Assembly: GCA_021604505.1 (NCBI GenBank)
Contig: BQJC01000001.1
Coordinates: 62,001 to 126,000, forward strand
Reading direction: 5' to 3'
Length of the DNA stretch: 64,000 nt
DNA from: Nitrospinaceae bacterium
GTDB taxonomy: Bacteria; Nitrospinota; Nitrospinia; Nitrospinales; VA-1
Positions 34,087-42,824 of this stretch are shown here, in pieces (position 1 is the first letter of the stretch; every line of letters begins with the position of its first letter). The position numbers and the translations under genes are program-made. Below the pieces are notes generated by a model. It searched no databases. It saw only the letters and a list, made by a program, of their open reading frames with translations, and was not told the DNA's origin.

Positions 34087-36516
34087 ATGAGTGAAACTCA
34101 GGAAAAGATCGAATCCAAGATCAAGGTTTCTCGTTCCCAGTGGGGAGAAAAGCTTCGGCAATTTCAGGAATGGCAAATCGACCCAAAGGCCGTCAGCAAG
34201 CCTGATTTTACCAATTTGGACTTGCGGTTCGCCGATCTGTCCTCGCAAAATCTGTATGAAGTTGATTTTTCCGGGTCGGACTTGTCCCGCTGTAATTTAA
34301 TGAGCGCTGATCTCACCGGCGCAAAATTCACAGGAAGCAAGCTGACAGGCGCTTTTTTCAACGGCGCGGTATTGAAAGGAGCAGATTTTTCAGGGGCGGA
34401 TTTGGAGGAAACCCTTTGGGATGGGGCCAGGGCAAAGGGAGTGAATTTTTCCAAAGCAATTATAAACCGTGTCAATTTTCAAAACGCCGACCTTTCGGAG
34501 TCTAAATTTTCGCAAACCGTTTTAAGAGACACCAACCTTAAAGAAGCCAAATTGGTCAAGTCGGATTTTTCCGCGGCAACATTAATTCAAACCGATATCG
34601 AAAAGGCGGATTTGACCGAAGCAGATTTTTCCGGAGCGAACCTTACCAAGACGATTTTCCGCATGGCCCGATTGGTGAAAGCGGACTTTAAGGATAGCAA
34701 TCTGTCAGAGGCGGATTGCCAGGGAGCCGATTTCCTGGAAGCCCGTTTGGTGCAGGCAAATCTTTTCAAAGCCAATCTCCCGCATGCCATCCTGACAGGC
34801 GCCAACCTGCAAAAATCCAACCTCGACGATGCTAATTTGGAGGGCGCCCTTCTAAGCGGGGCAAACCTTCGCGAGGCGTCCTTAAAGAACAGCCGGCTGG
34901 AAGACGCCGATCTGTCCCGCTGCGATCTGACCCGTGCGGATCTTTCCCGTACCCGAATTGAGGAGGGGGTGCCGGGAAGAGTGAATTTGACCCAGGCGGA
35001 TTTGACCGATGCCTGCCTCGTGGATGTCGATTTGAGGAACGCGGACCTTTCCGATGCAAAACTGAATAATGCGGTTTTAACCCGTGCGCTGTTGTCCGGA
35101 GCAAAAAGCGCGGGGATGAATCTGGCGGCAGCGGATGTGACCAACGCCGAACTGCCGGAGGACTTAAAACGGTTCCCCGTTCTCGAAGCCATTGCCGAAG
35201 CATCAAAAATGGCCCGTAAGCTTTATGCCTGGTTGCTCGCCGGGATGGTTTTATCGGGGTTGACCCTGGTTGCCACAAGGGATGATGAGCTGCTGGCCAA
35301 TGCCGCGGTGTCGCCCCTGCCTGTGATCCAGACCTTGATCCCCGTTGTGGGGCTTTATCTCGCAGTCCCTGCGATATTGTTGGTATTGTACCTGTACTTT
35401 CATTTACAACTTCAACACCAGTGGCGGTTGATTTCCAGGCTTCCAGGAGTGTTTCCGGATGGTACGCCTCTGGATGAAAAAATCTACCCGTGGATTCTCA
35501 ACTCCTGGGTTCGTAAATTTTCATCGCCAAAACCACCGGGCACAGGCTTTTTTACCGAGAGTCAGGACAGGTTCCTAATGGAAAGAATGGTCTCTGCTCT
35601 GAAAAATTTTTTGGTGGTGACGATGGCCTGGTATTCCATCCCTCTCCTGATGATCTTTTTTTGGGGTGGTTACCTGATTCGACACGACTGGATGGGATCG
35701 CGGCTTCACATAGTGTTTTTGGTTTTATCGATCATTGCATCTCTTTCTTTTCACCTTTTGGCCAGGCACACCTTGCGGAATCAAACGTTGTCTTTACTGA
35801 AAACGGGATTTTTTTCGCTCGTCTTCGTGGTTCCTGTTTTGTTGGTAACTTCCAGCCTGACGTTTAAAGCCATTGAGGGAAATCTGGAAAACCCCGTTCT
35901 GGAAATCCGTGTGCTTCCCTGGGAAATAAAATCGGCGCAGTCGAATGTCCTTTTTGAAATTCCGCTTGAAGATAAAATAAGACGGGCCCTGGATCCCTGG
36001 ATGAAGGCCGACATTTCCGGAAAAGCAGTTTCCAGCTGGCCTGATAACTACGATCCGCAAGATTCCAAACAAATCCGCTGGGTCCGGGGCGCCCGTCTCA
36101 ATGGCGCCAATCTAAATTATGCCAATGCCTCGGAAGCGTTTCTAACCAAAGCCCAACTCAAGGGAGCGTCTTTGGTGGGGATCAATCTTTACCAGGCGGA
36201 GCTTCGAAATGCGATGTTGCAAAAAGCAGATCTCCGAGGCGCCGATTTGAGGTTTGCCGACCTGTCAAATGCCGATCTTTCAAATGCCGATCTGTCAAAC
36301 GCCGACCTTCGCGAGGCGAACCTTGTGATGGCCAACCTTTCGGGGGCAAAACTCACAGGGACGGACTTGACCAATGCCGATATCTCCAACAGCATTTTTT
36401 ACGATGTGGAAGGCTTGACCGCCGGGCAGGTCCAGCTTTCCATCCATTCGAGGGAGGGCCATTTTGAAAGCGACCTGCAGAAAGATCTCAAAATTTTTGA
36501 CCCCGGTTCAAACTGA
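34087..36516 (+). CDS. Pentapeptide-repeat protein with central membrane domain
   Basis: The 809-residue protein starts with a short charged helix, then runs of A(D/N)LxX pentapeptide repeats (about 39-345) that would form a right-handed quadrilateral beta-helix. A membrane domain of about five helices follows (about 378-592), then a mixed segment. A second repeat block at about 667-775 holds the almost perfect DLSNADLSNADLSNADL. The repeats are expected on one side of the membrane at each end. Similar proteins are known in cyanobacteria and other lineages, but function is unknown. It stands alone after the HpnN-like gene. Confidence 0.9.
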   Translation: MSETQEKIESKIKVSRSQWGEKLRQFQEWQIDPKAVSKPDFTNLDLRFADLSSQNLYEVDFSGSDLSRCNLMSADLTGAKFTGSKLTGAFFNGAVLKGADFSGADLEETLWDGARAKGVNFSKAIINRVNFQNADLSESKFSQTVLRDTNLKEAKLVKSDFSAATLIQTDIEKADLTEADFSGANLTKTIFRMARLVKADFKDSNLSEADCQGADFLEARLVQANLFKANLPHAILTGANLQKSNLDDANLEGALLSGANLREASLKNSRLEDADLSRCDLTRADLSRTRIEEGVPGRVNLTQADLTDACLVDVDLRNADLSDAKLNNAVLTRALLSGAKSAGMNLAAADVTNAELPEDLKRFPVLEAIAEASKMARKLYAWLLAGMVLSGLTLVATRDDELLANAAVSPLPVIQTLIPVVGLYLAVPAILLVLYLYFHLQLQHQWRLISRLPGVFPDGTPLDEKIYPWILNSWVRKFSSPKPPGTGFFTESQDRFLMERMVSALKNFLVVTMAWYSIPLLMIFFWGGYLIRHDWMGSRLHIVFLVLSIIASLSFHLLARHTLRNQTLSLLKTGFFSLVFVVPVLLVTSSLTFKAIEGNLENPVLEIRVLPWEIKSAQSNVLFEIPLEDKIRRALDPWMKADISGKAVSSWPDNYDPQDSKQIRWVRGARLNGANLNYANASEAFLTKAQLKGASLVGINLYQAELRNAMLQKADLRGADLRFADLSNADLSNADLSNADLREANLVMANLSGAKLTGTDLTNADISNSIFYDVEGLTAGQVQLSIHSREGHFESDLQKDLKIFDPGSN

Positions 36517-36547
36517 GACGAAATTAAAATCGGAATTCTTCAGCGGT

Positions 36548-36871
36548 TTAGATTTCGATGTATAACCCGTCTTCCTTCTCCTGGACCTTGTAGGTGGGTA
36601 GGACCGAACTGCGGTCGAATTTGCAATATCCCTTTTGGATGTTCCATAGGCATTCCTGGTTTGAGCAGATGGCAAACTTGCCGCGCAAAACCCCATGGCC
36701 CAGGCTTCCGGCACACTTGGTGCACTTATCCGTGATTACAAAATACTTCCCTTCCGCTTTAAACAGGGCAAGATCGTATTTAAATAAAGTGTAAGGGTGC
36801 TCCAGATGAATGGTTTTTCCACTTTCATCTTCGGGAGCCTCTGAATAGTCGGAAATTTTTACTAAAGACAT
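36548..36871 (-). CDS. Rieske-fold-like protein with all-cysteine cluster ligands
   Basis: The 107-residue protein resembles NirD/ferredoxin-type Rieske proteins: a beta-strand N-terminus, then KCTKCAGSLGHGVLRGKFAI and CSNQECLWNIQKGYCKFD. In a normal Rieske the ligands are CXH...CX2H. Here the corresponding positions read Cys50-X2-Cys53 and Cys69-X4-Cys74, with a further Cys83, and neither ligand His remains. It could bind a [2Fe-2S] cluster through four cysteines, or zinc. It is coupled to the small gene upstream, with two bases between stop and start. Cellular role unknown. Confidence 0.7.
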   Translation of the reverse strand: MSLVKISDYSEAPEDESGKTIHLEHPYTLFKYDLALFKAEGKYFVITDKCTKCAGSLGHGVLRGKFAICSNQECLWNIQKGYCKFDRSSVLPTYKVQEKEDGLYIEI

Positions 36872-36873
36872 TT

Positions 36874-37152
36874 TTATGGTTCATCTTTGGGAAGATAGGG
36901 ACCGAATCGCTCCCGGTAGTATTTCTCCAAATCCCAGCGAAACCGGCCTTTCAGATGAGGAAGCATTTCGGCGGCCTCATGGTCGAACTTGACGTATTCA
37001 ACAGACTTTTTTTCAAGATCCTCCGGCCTTGTTATCTTGGGGTCCAGGTAGGAATCTCCCATGGCCGACCCGGCGACAATCAAACCTTGTCCCATTTTTA
37101 TCCATTTTCCTAAAAGCAATCTTTCTTCCTCAGATCCTTTTTCTACTGCCAT
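36874..37152 (-). CDS. Small soluble protein upstream of the Rieske-like gene, unknown
   Basis: The 92-residue product is charged, without signal or membrane segment and without cysteine. It contains KWIKMGQGLIVAGSAMGDSY near the centre-left and a basic/aromatic tail RWDLEKYYRERFGPYLPKDE. No family is recognised. The near-contiguous arrangement with the Rieske-like gene suggests they are expressed together and may form a complex. That is inference from context. Confidence 0.65.
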   Translation of the reverse strand: MAVEKGSEEERLLLGKWIKMGQGLIVAGSAMGDSYLDPKITRPEDLEKKSVEYVKFDHEAAEMLPHLKGRFRWDLEKYYRERFGPYLPKDEP

Positions 37153-37393
37153 GATTTAACTTGCTGCTCCTTAAAAATTAAATTTCGAATGTTGGCCAGA
37201 GGCAAAACGGGCAGGCCGAATTCATTATTCCGAAGAATCGAACGCCTGCTGAGAATCAGGAATTCAAAAAAATTTCCCAATAATTAGGCTGGGTTGTTGA
37301 AATTTGATCCTTCGATAAGGTAGCATAGTTCGCAATCCGTTTTCAATTATGACTCTCTGAACTCCTGATATTAGGAATAGATAAGGAAAAACC

Positions 37394-37924
37394 ATGTCAT
37401 CCGAACCTTCATCCACCAAAAATGCCGAAGAATGGTTTCAAGAAGGATTGGCCGCCGGCCGCTTAAGCGATCACGCCGCCGCCTTGGAAGCATATAAACA
37501 AGCGGTCAAAATCGATCCGGACCATTTCATGGCACAGTTTAATTTGGGCATCCGATATGGCAAACTGCGCATGAATCTGGATGCCGCCAAATGCTTCCGT
37601 GAAGCCTTGCGTCTGAAGCCCGAATCCCCGATGGTCCATTACAGTCTGGCCGTAGTCAGCAACCTGATTGGCGAAACCGATGAAGCCTTTCAGCATTATA
37701 AGGAAGCCATCCGAATCAACCCCGAATTTGGCAAGGCGCACAGCAACCTGGCGATGCTGTACTATTCGATCAAGAGGGGCCGTGATACGATCCATCACTT
37801 GCTAAAGGCGCGGGAAATGTTTCAGAAAACCGGCGACGAGTTCATGGCTAAAAATGCCATCGACCTTCTTAGAGAATGTTGCAAGGAATTCAAACTGACG
37901 GAAGAAGAGTGCAAGAACCTCTGA
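37394..37924 (+). CDS. TPR-repeat protein
   Basis: The 176-residue protein holds about four tetratricopeptide repeats between residues 12 and 150, for example HAAALEAYKQAVKIDPDHF, DAAKCFREALRLKPESP and EAFQHYKEAIRINPEFGKAH. There is no signal peptide. The start at 37394 follows AAGGAA. A dehydrogenase gene follows 31 bases later on the same strand. TPRs act in protein binding; the partner is unknown. Confidence 0.85.
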   Translation: MSSEPSSTKNAEEWFQEGLAAGRLSDHAAALEAYKQAVKIDPDHFMAQFNLGIRYGKLRMNLDAAKCFREALRLKPESPMVHYSLAVVSNLIGETDEAFQHYKEAIRINPEFGKAHSNLAMLYYSIKRGRDTIHHLLKAREMFQKTGDEFMAKNAIDLLRECCKEFKLTEEECKNL

Positions 37925-37955
37925 TTTTTCCTCCCGCAAAAAGGGGTCACGGTTG

Positions 37956-39329
37956 ATGGACTACGACGTGGTGGTGATTGGGGGTGGCTCTGCGGGTTAT
38001 GCGGCGGCCCGGACCGCTCAGGAATCCGGAGCAAACGTAGCAATTGTGGACCATGGGCCGCTGGGCGGATTGTGTATTCTAAGAGGATGCATGCCCACCA
38101 AAACCATCCTCCGATCCTCCGATGTGATGTCCCTCTTCGGGCGTGCCAAAGAATTTGGGATCAAGCCCGTCCAGGCCATGGCTGACCTTGGTGCCATTAA
38201 CGACCGCAAAAGCCGGATCATAGCTGATTTTGCCCGGTACCGCGCCGAACAATTGCAGGATCCAAAGTTTACCCTGATTGAAGAAGCCGCCTCATTCATT
38301 TCTCCCCACGAAGTGCAGGCAGGAACAAGCACCCTTCGCGCAAAAAACTTCATCATTGCGACCGGTTCCAAGATCGCCCAATTTCCCATTCCCGGTCTGG
38401 AAGAAGCGGGGTATGTCACCAGCGACGATGTGCTGGAAATGCGTGAAGCGCCGAAATCCATGATCGTGCTTGGCGCCGGACCCGTAGCCGTCGAACTCGC
38501 CCAGTTTTTTTCCCGCATCGGCGTCAAAGTCGACTTGATCCAGCGCAGTCATCACATATTGTCCAGCGGCGACGAAGATCTAGCCCGTCCCGTGGAAGGC
38601 CGGCTCCGCGAAGAAGGGATGCAAATTTATACTGGAACCAGGCTTCTGGATGTTTCCAGAAATGGAGAAGAGCGTATCGTTAAATTTGTGCACCAAGGCA
38701 AGGAGAAAAGCGTTCGGGCCGAGCAAATTTTACAGGCCCTGGGCCGCCTCCCCAACATGGAGGGGCTTAATTTGCAAGCCGCCGGGGTGGAAATCGGAAA
38801 AAAAGGCATTGCAGTGAACGCCGAGATGCGTACCAATCAACCGCATATTTTTGCCGTTGGCGATGTCAACGGACTGCATGAGATCGTTCACATCGCCATC
38901 GAACAGGGCGAAATCGCGGCGCATAACGCCGTTCAACCCGACGAACCGCGGCGCATGGACGACAGGCTGAAAGCCAATGTCGTGTTCACGGACCCCGCTG
39001 TGGCCGGCGTGGGCCTCACCGAAAAAGAATGCAAGGCGCAGGAAACCCCTTATCTTGTAGCTTCGTATCCATTCGACGATCATGGAAAATCCATCTGCAT
39101 GGGCGAAACCCACGGCCATGTGAAACTATTATGTGATCCCTCAACGGGTGAGCTCATTGGCGCCCATATCGTCGGACCCGAAGCTGGAGAATTGATCCAC
39201 CAACTCATCACCCTCATGCACTATCACGGAACCGTTCACGACCTTATGAAAATCCCTCACTATCATCCCACCCTCTCTGAAATCATCACCTACCCCGCCG
39301 AAGAACTCATTGACCAATTGAGTGAATAG
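37956..39329 (+). CDS. lpd: Dihydrolipoamide dehydrogenase-like pyridine nucleotide-disulfide oxidoreductase
   Basis: The flavoprotein oxidises dihydrolipoamide, or a related dithiol, with NAD. The FAD motif VVVIGGGSAGYAAA is at the N-terminus. The redox-active pair lies in GGLCILRGCMPTK (CX4C), and a second GxGxxA nucleotide motif in VLGAGPVAVELAQFF. The C-terminal HYHPTLSEII carries the His of the active-site His-Glu pair. Length is 457. The ATG at 37956 follows AAGGGG; a TTG three bases earlier is also possible. The gcv genes nearby, which need an L-protein, support the lipoamide assignment, but mercuric or glutathione reductase-like roles remain possible. Confidence 0.85.
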   Translation: MDYDVVVIGGGSAGYAAARTAQESGANVAIVDHGPLGGLCILRGCMPTKTILRSSDVMSLFGRAKEFGIKPVQAMADLGAINDRKSRIIADFARYRAEQLQDPKFTLIEEAASFISPHEVQAGTSTLRAKNFIIATGSKIAQFPIPGLEEAGYVTSDDVLEMREAPKSMIVLGAGPVAVELAQFFSRIGVKVDLIQRSHHILSSGDEDLARPVEGRLREEGMQIYTGTRLLDVSRNGEERIVKFVHQGKEKSVRAEQILQALGRLPNMEGLNLQAAGVEIGKKGIAVNAEMRTNQPHIFAVGDVNGLHEIVHIAIEQGEIAAHNAVQPDEPRRMDDRLKANVVFTDPAVAGVGLTEKECKAQETPYLVASYPFDDHGKSICMGETHGHVKLLCDPSTGELIGAHIVGPEAGELIHQLITLMHYHGTVHDLMKIPHYHPTLSEIITYPAEELIDQLSE

Positions 39330-39491
39330 CATAAATATCCTGATTTTCCAGATCAATCAACGGGGGATCAGTTTTTTGACGAAAAGCAGTTTGAAGTTTA
39401 TCGTGAATTGGGGTATCAGATTGCTCAACAGATGATTACTTCAGAACAAGTTTTGAACAATGAATTGACTCGCAAAATGTTTGAGGTTTGA
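39330..39491 (+). pseudogene. Remnant of a patatin-like phospholipase C-terminus
   Basis: Directly after the lpd stop, the same frame stays open for about 53 codons and reads FPDQSTGDQFFDEKQFEVYR and onward, ending in TGA at 39491. There is no start codon or ribosome binding site. The motif FP-x-ST-x-DQFFDE-x-QFE-x-YR-x-LG matches, from memory, the C-terminal end of many patatin-like phospholipases. It is therefore read as the 3' stub of a gene whose 5' part was lost, perhaps when lpd arrived. An alternative is chance similarity. Confidence 0.5.
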
Positions 39492-39530
39492 ATTAACCTA
39501 TGTCCCCAATTTTGCTGGAAGCTGAGATGT

Positions 39531-40880
39531 TCACATCCCTTCCAGTTTTTCGGCGAGGCGGTCCATTTCTTCCTGAGTGTTGAGCTCGGTGGCGCACAGA
39601 AGCAGGCTGTTTTCAAGCTCGGGGTAGTAGGTGGCAAGCGGAACTCCGGCGAGAATGTTTGCCTCCTGCATCAGGGAGTCGCGCATCTCTTCGGCGGGTT
39701 TGGGGCATTCGAGGACGAATTCGTTGAAGGTGTCGGCATCAAAGCGGATGCTGAACCCTTTGATCTTTCGCAAGCGGTTTTTCAGATAATCGGCTTTTCT
39801 CACATTTAACAGGGCCACCTCTCGTAACCCCTGTTTGCCCATGGTGGCGAGATAAACGGTCGCGGCCAGGGCGCACAACCCCTGGTTGGTGCAGATGTTG
39901 GAGGTCGCCCGCTCTCTTCGAATATGCTGTTCCCGGGTGGATAGGGTGAGAACGTAAGACCGACGGCCTTCCCGGTCGATGGTTTCCCCGACCAGGCGGC
40001 CTGGGGTTTGCCGCAGAAACTTGTCCTGAGTGGCGAAAAACCCGACATAGGGCCCGCCATAGGATAGGGACAGCCCAAAGGATTGACCTTCTCCGACGAC
40101 AATATCGGCGCCCCGCTCTCCCGGTGGTTTTAAAATACCCAGCGAAAGCGCCTCTGCGACCACCACGATCAGAAGAACTCCACGGTCTGCCAGTTGTTTT
40201 TTCAACCCCGCGTACTGTTCGATGACACCGAAAAAATTCGGGCTCTGCAAAACCACTGCTGAGGTTTGTTCGTTCAATCGGTTCGCTATGGAATCCACAT
40301 CGGTTTTTCCGTTGGCCGCAAAGGGGATTTCGATGAGTTCGATTGCGTTGCTTTGTGTATAGGTTTCGACCACTTGCCGGTATTCGGGATGTACGGTACG
40401 GGAAATCAGAATTTCATTTTTGTCATTGATCCGGTTTGCCATGACCACGGCCTCAGCGAGGGCGGACGCTCCGTCGTACATGGAGGCGTTGGCGATCTCC
40501 ATGCCGGTGAGCATGGAGATCAGGGTTTGGAATTCAAAAATGGCCTGCAGGGTTCCCTGGCTCACTTCGGGTTGATAGGGGGTGTAGCTGGTGGCAAACT
40601 CTCCCCGCGAAATCAAATGGTCGATCAACGCGGGACTGAAGTGGCGGTAGGCTCCTGCTCCCAGGAAAAGAGACATGTCCTGGGCATTGGCGTTGCGATT
40701 TTGCATTCGGCCCAGAAAAGCCGTCAATTCCGCTTCTGCCAGACTGCCGGGTAAACCGAGCGGCTGTTCCCCGAGACGCAACGGTTCAGGAATGCTTTCA
40801 AAAAGTTCTTCTACATTCTTCACGCCGATTCTGGCGAGCATTTCCTGAATGTCTTTTTCTGTATGAGGAATGTACCGCAT
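39531..40880 (-). CDS. gcvPA: Glycine dehydrogenase (decarboxylating) subunit 1
   Basis: This is the first half of the split P-protein, a PLP enzyme that decarboxylates glycine and passes the aminomethyl group to GcvH. The 449 residues begin MRYIPHTEKDIQEMLARIG and include AYTP-type (TSYTPYQPEVSQGTLQAIFE) and ANASMYDGASALAEA segments typical of subunit 1. The PLP lysine lies in subunit 2, which is not here. It is the last gene of the gcvT-gcvH-gcvPA run; the 217-base gap before it holds repeats. Confidence 0.95.
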   Translation of the reverse strand: MRYIPHTEKDIQEMLARIGVKNVEELFESIPEPLRLGEQPLGLPGSLAEAELTAFLGRMQNRNANAQDMSLFLGAGAYRHFSPALIDHLISRGEFATSYTPYQPEVSQGTLQAIFEFQTLISMLTGMEIANASMYDGASALAEAVVMANRINDKNEILISRTVHPEYRQVVETYTQSNAIELIEIPFAANGKTDVDSIANRLNEQTSAVVLQSPNFFGVIEQYAGLKKQLADRGVLLIVVVAEALSLGILKPPGERGADIVVGEGQSFGLSLSYGGPYVGFFATQDKFLRQTPGRLVGETIDREGRRSYVLTLSTREQHIRRERATSNICTNQGLCALAATVYLATMGKQGLREVALLNVRKADYLKNRLRKIKGFSIRFDADTFNEFVLECPKPAEEMRDSLMQEANILAGVPLATYYPELENSLLLCATELNTQEEMDRLAEKLEGM

Positions 40881-40929
40881 CGAGTGGAGAACCTTTTGGC
40901 GTTATCAGTCTAAATGGTGGAAAATTTAA

Positions 40930-41040
40930 CCTTCACACGCTGTTACCCTGAGCGCCACTCTGCGAGTGTTCCGAGGAAGAGGGGGACAAACCTTTTTTGC
41001 GGCTCGCGAGTGAAGCTTACCCCCCTGGGGCATGAAGGCA
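40930..41040. repeat. Intergenic hairpin/repeat-like segment between gcvH and gcvPA
   Basis: The segment contains CACTC-TGC-GAGTG (about 40957-40970), later CTCGCGAG with GAGTG again, and the blocks CCCTGAGC and CCGAGGAAGAGGGGG. Such strings resemble dispersed intergenic repeats in many genomes. No coding potential or T-rich terminator was seen. Whether it recurs elsewhere cannot be judged from one window. Confidence 0.35.
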
Positions 41041-41097
41041 GCGGATAGGATATCACAAGTTTCTGTCGTGAATTCGCTCTTCGCGGAGGAGGTGGCG

Positions 41098-41484
41098 TCA
41101 CTGCTCTTTTTCGCATTGTTCTATATATTGCTCGGGCGACAGAAGGCTGTCAATTTCTTTGGGATCGGAAAGCTCGATTTCTATCATCCACCCTTTGCCA
41201 TAGGAGTCGCTGTTGACCAGTTCCGGTTGGGATTCCAGGTCTGGGTTGGCGGCGGTCACTTTGCCACTGACCGGGGCATAGAGGTCGGAAACGGTTTTGA
41301 CCGATTCCACGACTCCGAAGGTGCTTTCCTTGCTAACTTGAGAATCGGGTTTCGGCAATTCTACAAACACAACGTCTCCCAGCTGATCCTGGGCAAATTG
41401 GGTGATGCCGATCACCCCTTTATTGCCATTGATGCGGATCCATTCGTGTTCAATTGTGTAACGAAGATCTTTTGGGACCTCCAT
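41098..41484 (-). CDS. gcvH: Glycine cleavage system H protein
   Basis: GcvH is the lipoyl carrier of the glycine cleavage system. The 128-residue protein has the lipoylation motif GVVESVKTVSDLYAPVSG, with the modified Lys in ESVK near residue 63, and the usual N-terminus (LRYTIEHEWIRI). It is followed by gcvPA and preceded by gcvT, all on the minus strand. Confidence 0.97.
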   Translation of the reverse strand: MEVPKDLRYTIEHEWIRINGNKGVIGITQFAQDQLGDVVFVELPKPDSQVSKESTFGVVESVKTVSDLYAPVSGKVTAANPDLESQPELVNSDSYGKGWMIEIELSDPKEIDSLLSPEQYIEQCEKEQ

Positions 41485-41545
41485 GTCTCCTCCATGAAAT
41501 AAAATTAAGTGAGTTTGGGTCTCTAAAAATAGTTAAGAATGGCGA

Positions 41546-42664
41546 TTATTTTTTTACCCCGGTGGGTACAAAAGGCGGTTTGACGATTTCCGCAGGCACT
41601 TTCTGGTTTCTGATCCCGACGCTCACACGCGACCCCACGGTCGCGCGCTCCGTAGATAAATAGCACAATCCGATCCCTACATTCAAGGAAGGAGAAAATG
41701 TTCCACTGGTCAGCTCGCCCACGACCTCATCCTCTGAATACACCGGGTAATGCGGTCTGGGGACGCCTCTGTCCAATAACTTGATTCCTGCCAGCTTCCT
41801 TGTCAAACCGGTTTCCTTTTGATTTTTAAGACGTTCCCTGCCGACAAAATCTTCTTTGTCAAGTTTGACCACCCATCCCAGACCGGCTTCCAGAGGAGAA
41901 GTATCTGAGGTGATGTCATTTCCGTAGAGCGCATACCCCATCTCCAGGCGCAAGGTATCGCGGGCCGCAAGGCCGATGGGCTGAATATCGAAGGATTTCC
42001 CCGCATCGAGAATCATTTGAAACAACGATTCTGCCTGATTGAAGGAGAGATATATTTCGAAACCGTCTTCTCCCGTGTAACCGGTGCGTGAAATTAAACA
42101 ATCATTATGGTGGATTTTTACTTTTTTAAAGTGGTAATATTCCACATCACTCAGGGGCGCGTCGCATAATTTTTGCAACAACGGCTCGGCATCTTTTCCT
42201 TGAATGGCCAGTTGCGCGATTTCAGAACTGATGTCGCGGACCTCGACGTTGTAGGGCGCGGCAATTTTTTGCACCCATTGGAAATCCTTCTCAGAGTTTC
42301 CGGCATTGACGCACAGGAAATAGTGGTCTTCTGAATATCGGTGGACCAAAAGGTCGTCCACGATGCCGCCATTCTCATAGCACATGACGGTGTAGAGGAT
42401 AGAGTGGTCCGACATTTTTTCAATATCGTTGGTGATCAGTTTTTGCAGTAGTTTTTTGGATTCTTTTCCCCGGATGTCAATTTCCCCCATATGACTGACG
42501 TCGAAGATACCGACCCCGTTACGAACGCATAGGTGTTCCTGAATGACACCTGCATACTGGATGGGCATGTGCCAGCCGGCAAAAGGCGCCAGTTTTGCCC
42601 CTAATTTCTTGTGGGTTTCAAAAAGGGGTGTGGTTTTCAGGGCTGTGGAAGGTTCTTGAGACAT
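41546..42664 (-). CDS. gcvT: Glycine cleavage system T protein (aminomethyltransferase)
   Basis: GcvT transfers the methylene group to tetrahydrofolate and releases ammonia. Residues 1-30 read MSQEPSTALKTTPLFETHKK. The folate-binding motif GWHMPIQYAGVIQEH and GIFDVSHMGEIDI follow, then GYTGEDGFEIYL and the C-terminal barrel. The ATG at 42664 is chosen by homology; an upstream in-frame ATG at 42760 would add 32 residues and overlap the divergent gene. The length (372) is typical. Confidence 0.95.
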   Translation of the reverse strand: MSQEPSTALKTTPLFETHKKLGAKLAPFAGWHMPIQYAGVIQEHLCVRNGVGIFDVSHMGEIDIRGKESKKLLQKLITNDIEKMSDHSILYTVMCYENGGIVDDLLVHRYSEDHYFLCVNAGNSEKDFQWVQKIAAPYNVEVRDISSEIAQLAIQGKDAEPLLQKLCDAPLSDVEYYHFKKVKIHHNDCLISRTGYTGEDGFEIYLSFNQAESLFQMILDAGKSFDIQPIGLAARDTLRLEMGYALYGNDITSDTSPLEAGLGWVVKLDKEDFVGRERLKNQKETGLTRKLAGIKLLDRGVPRPHYPVYSEDEVVGELTSGTFSPSLNVGIGLCYLSTERATVGSRVSVGIRNQKVPAEIVKPPFVPTGVKK

Positions 42665-42824
42665 GAATGGGGAATCTGTTATCTTGGAATATAGCGTAGG
42701 TTTGGTATAACCAATTTTCCCTGAGAGTTCAAGGAAAGAAAAAATGGTTTCCGCCTGCAAGGTGGGTTCTGGATATCCGGGGATACGATTTCCCGGTAAG
42801 AAAGGGTGGGTTCAGAAATTTCAT

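Noticed and set aside
34587-35192. Arg/Ser-rich antisense frame over the pentapeptide-repeat gene
   Set aside because: Regular pentapeptide codons produce long open frames on the opposite strand; the Ser/Ala/Lys periodicity shows it is a reflection of the repeats.
36189-36395. Frame encoding repeated ARRSAF-type residues opposite the C-terminal pentapeptide block
   Set aside because: Same cause as the previous; reverse complement of the DLSNA repeats.
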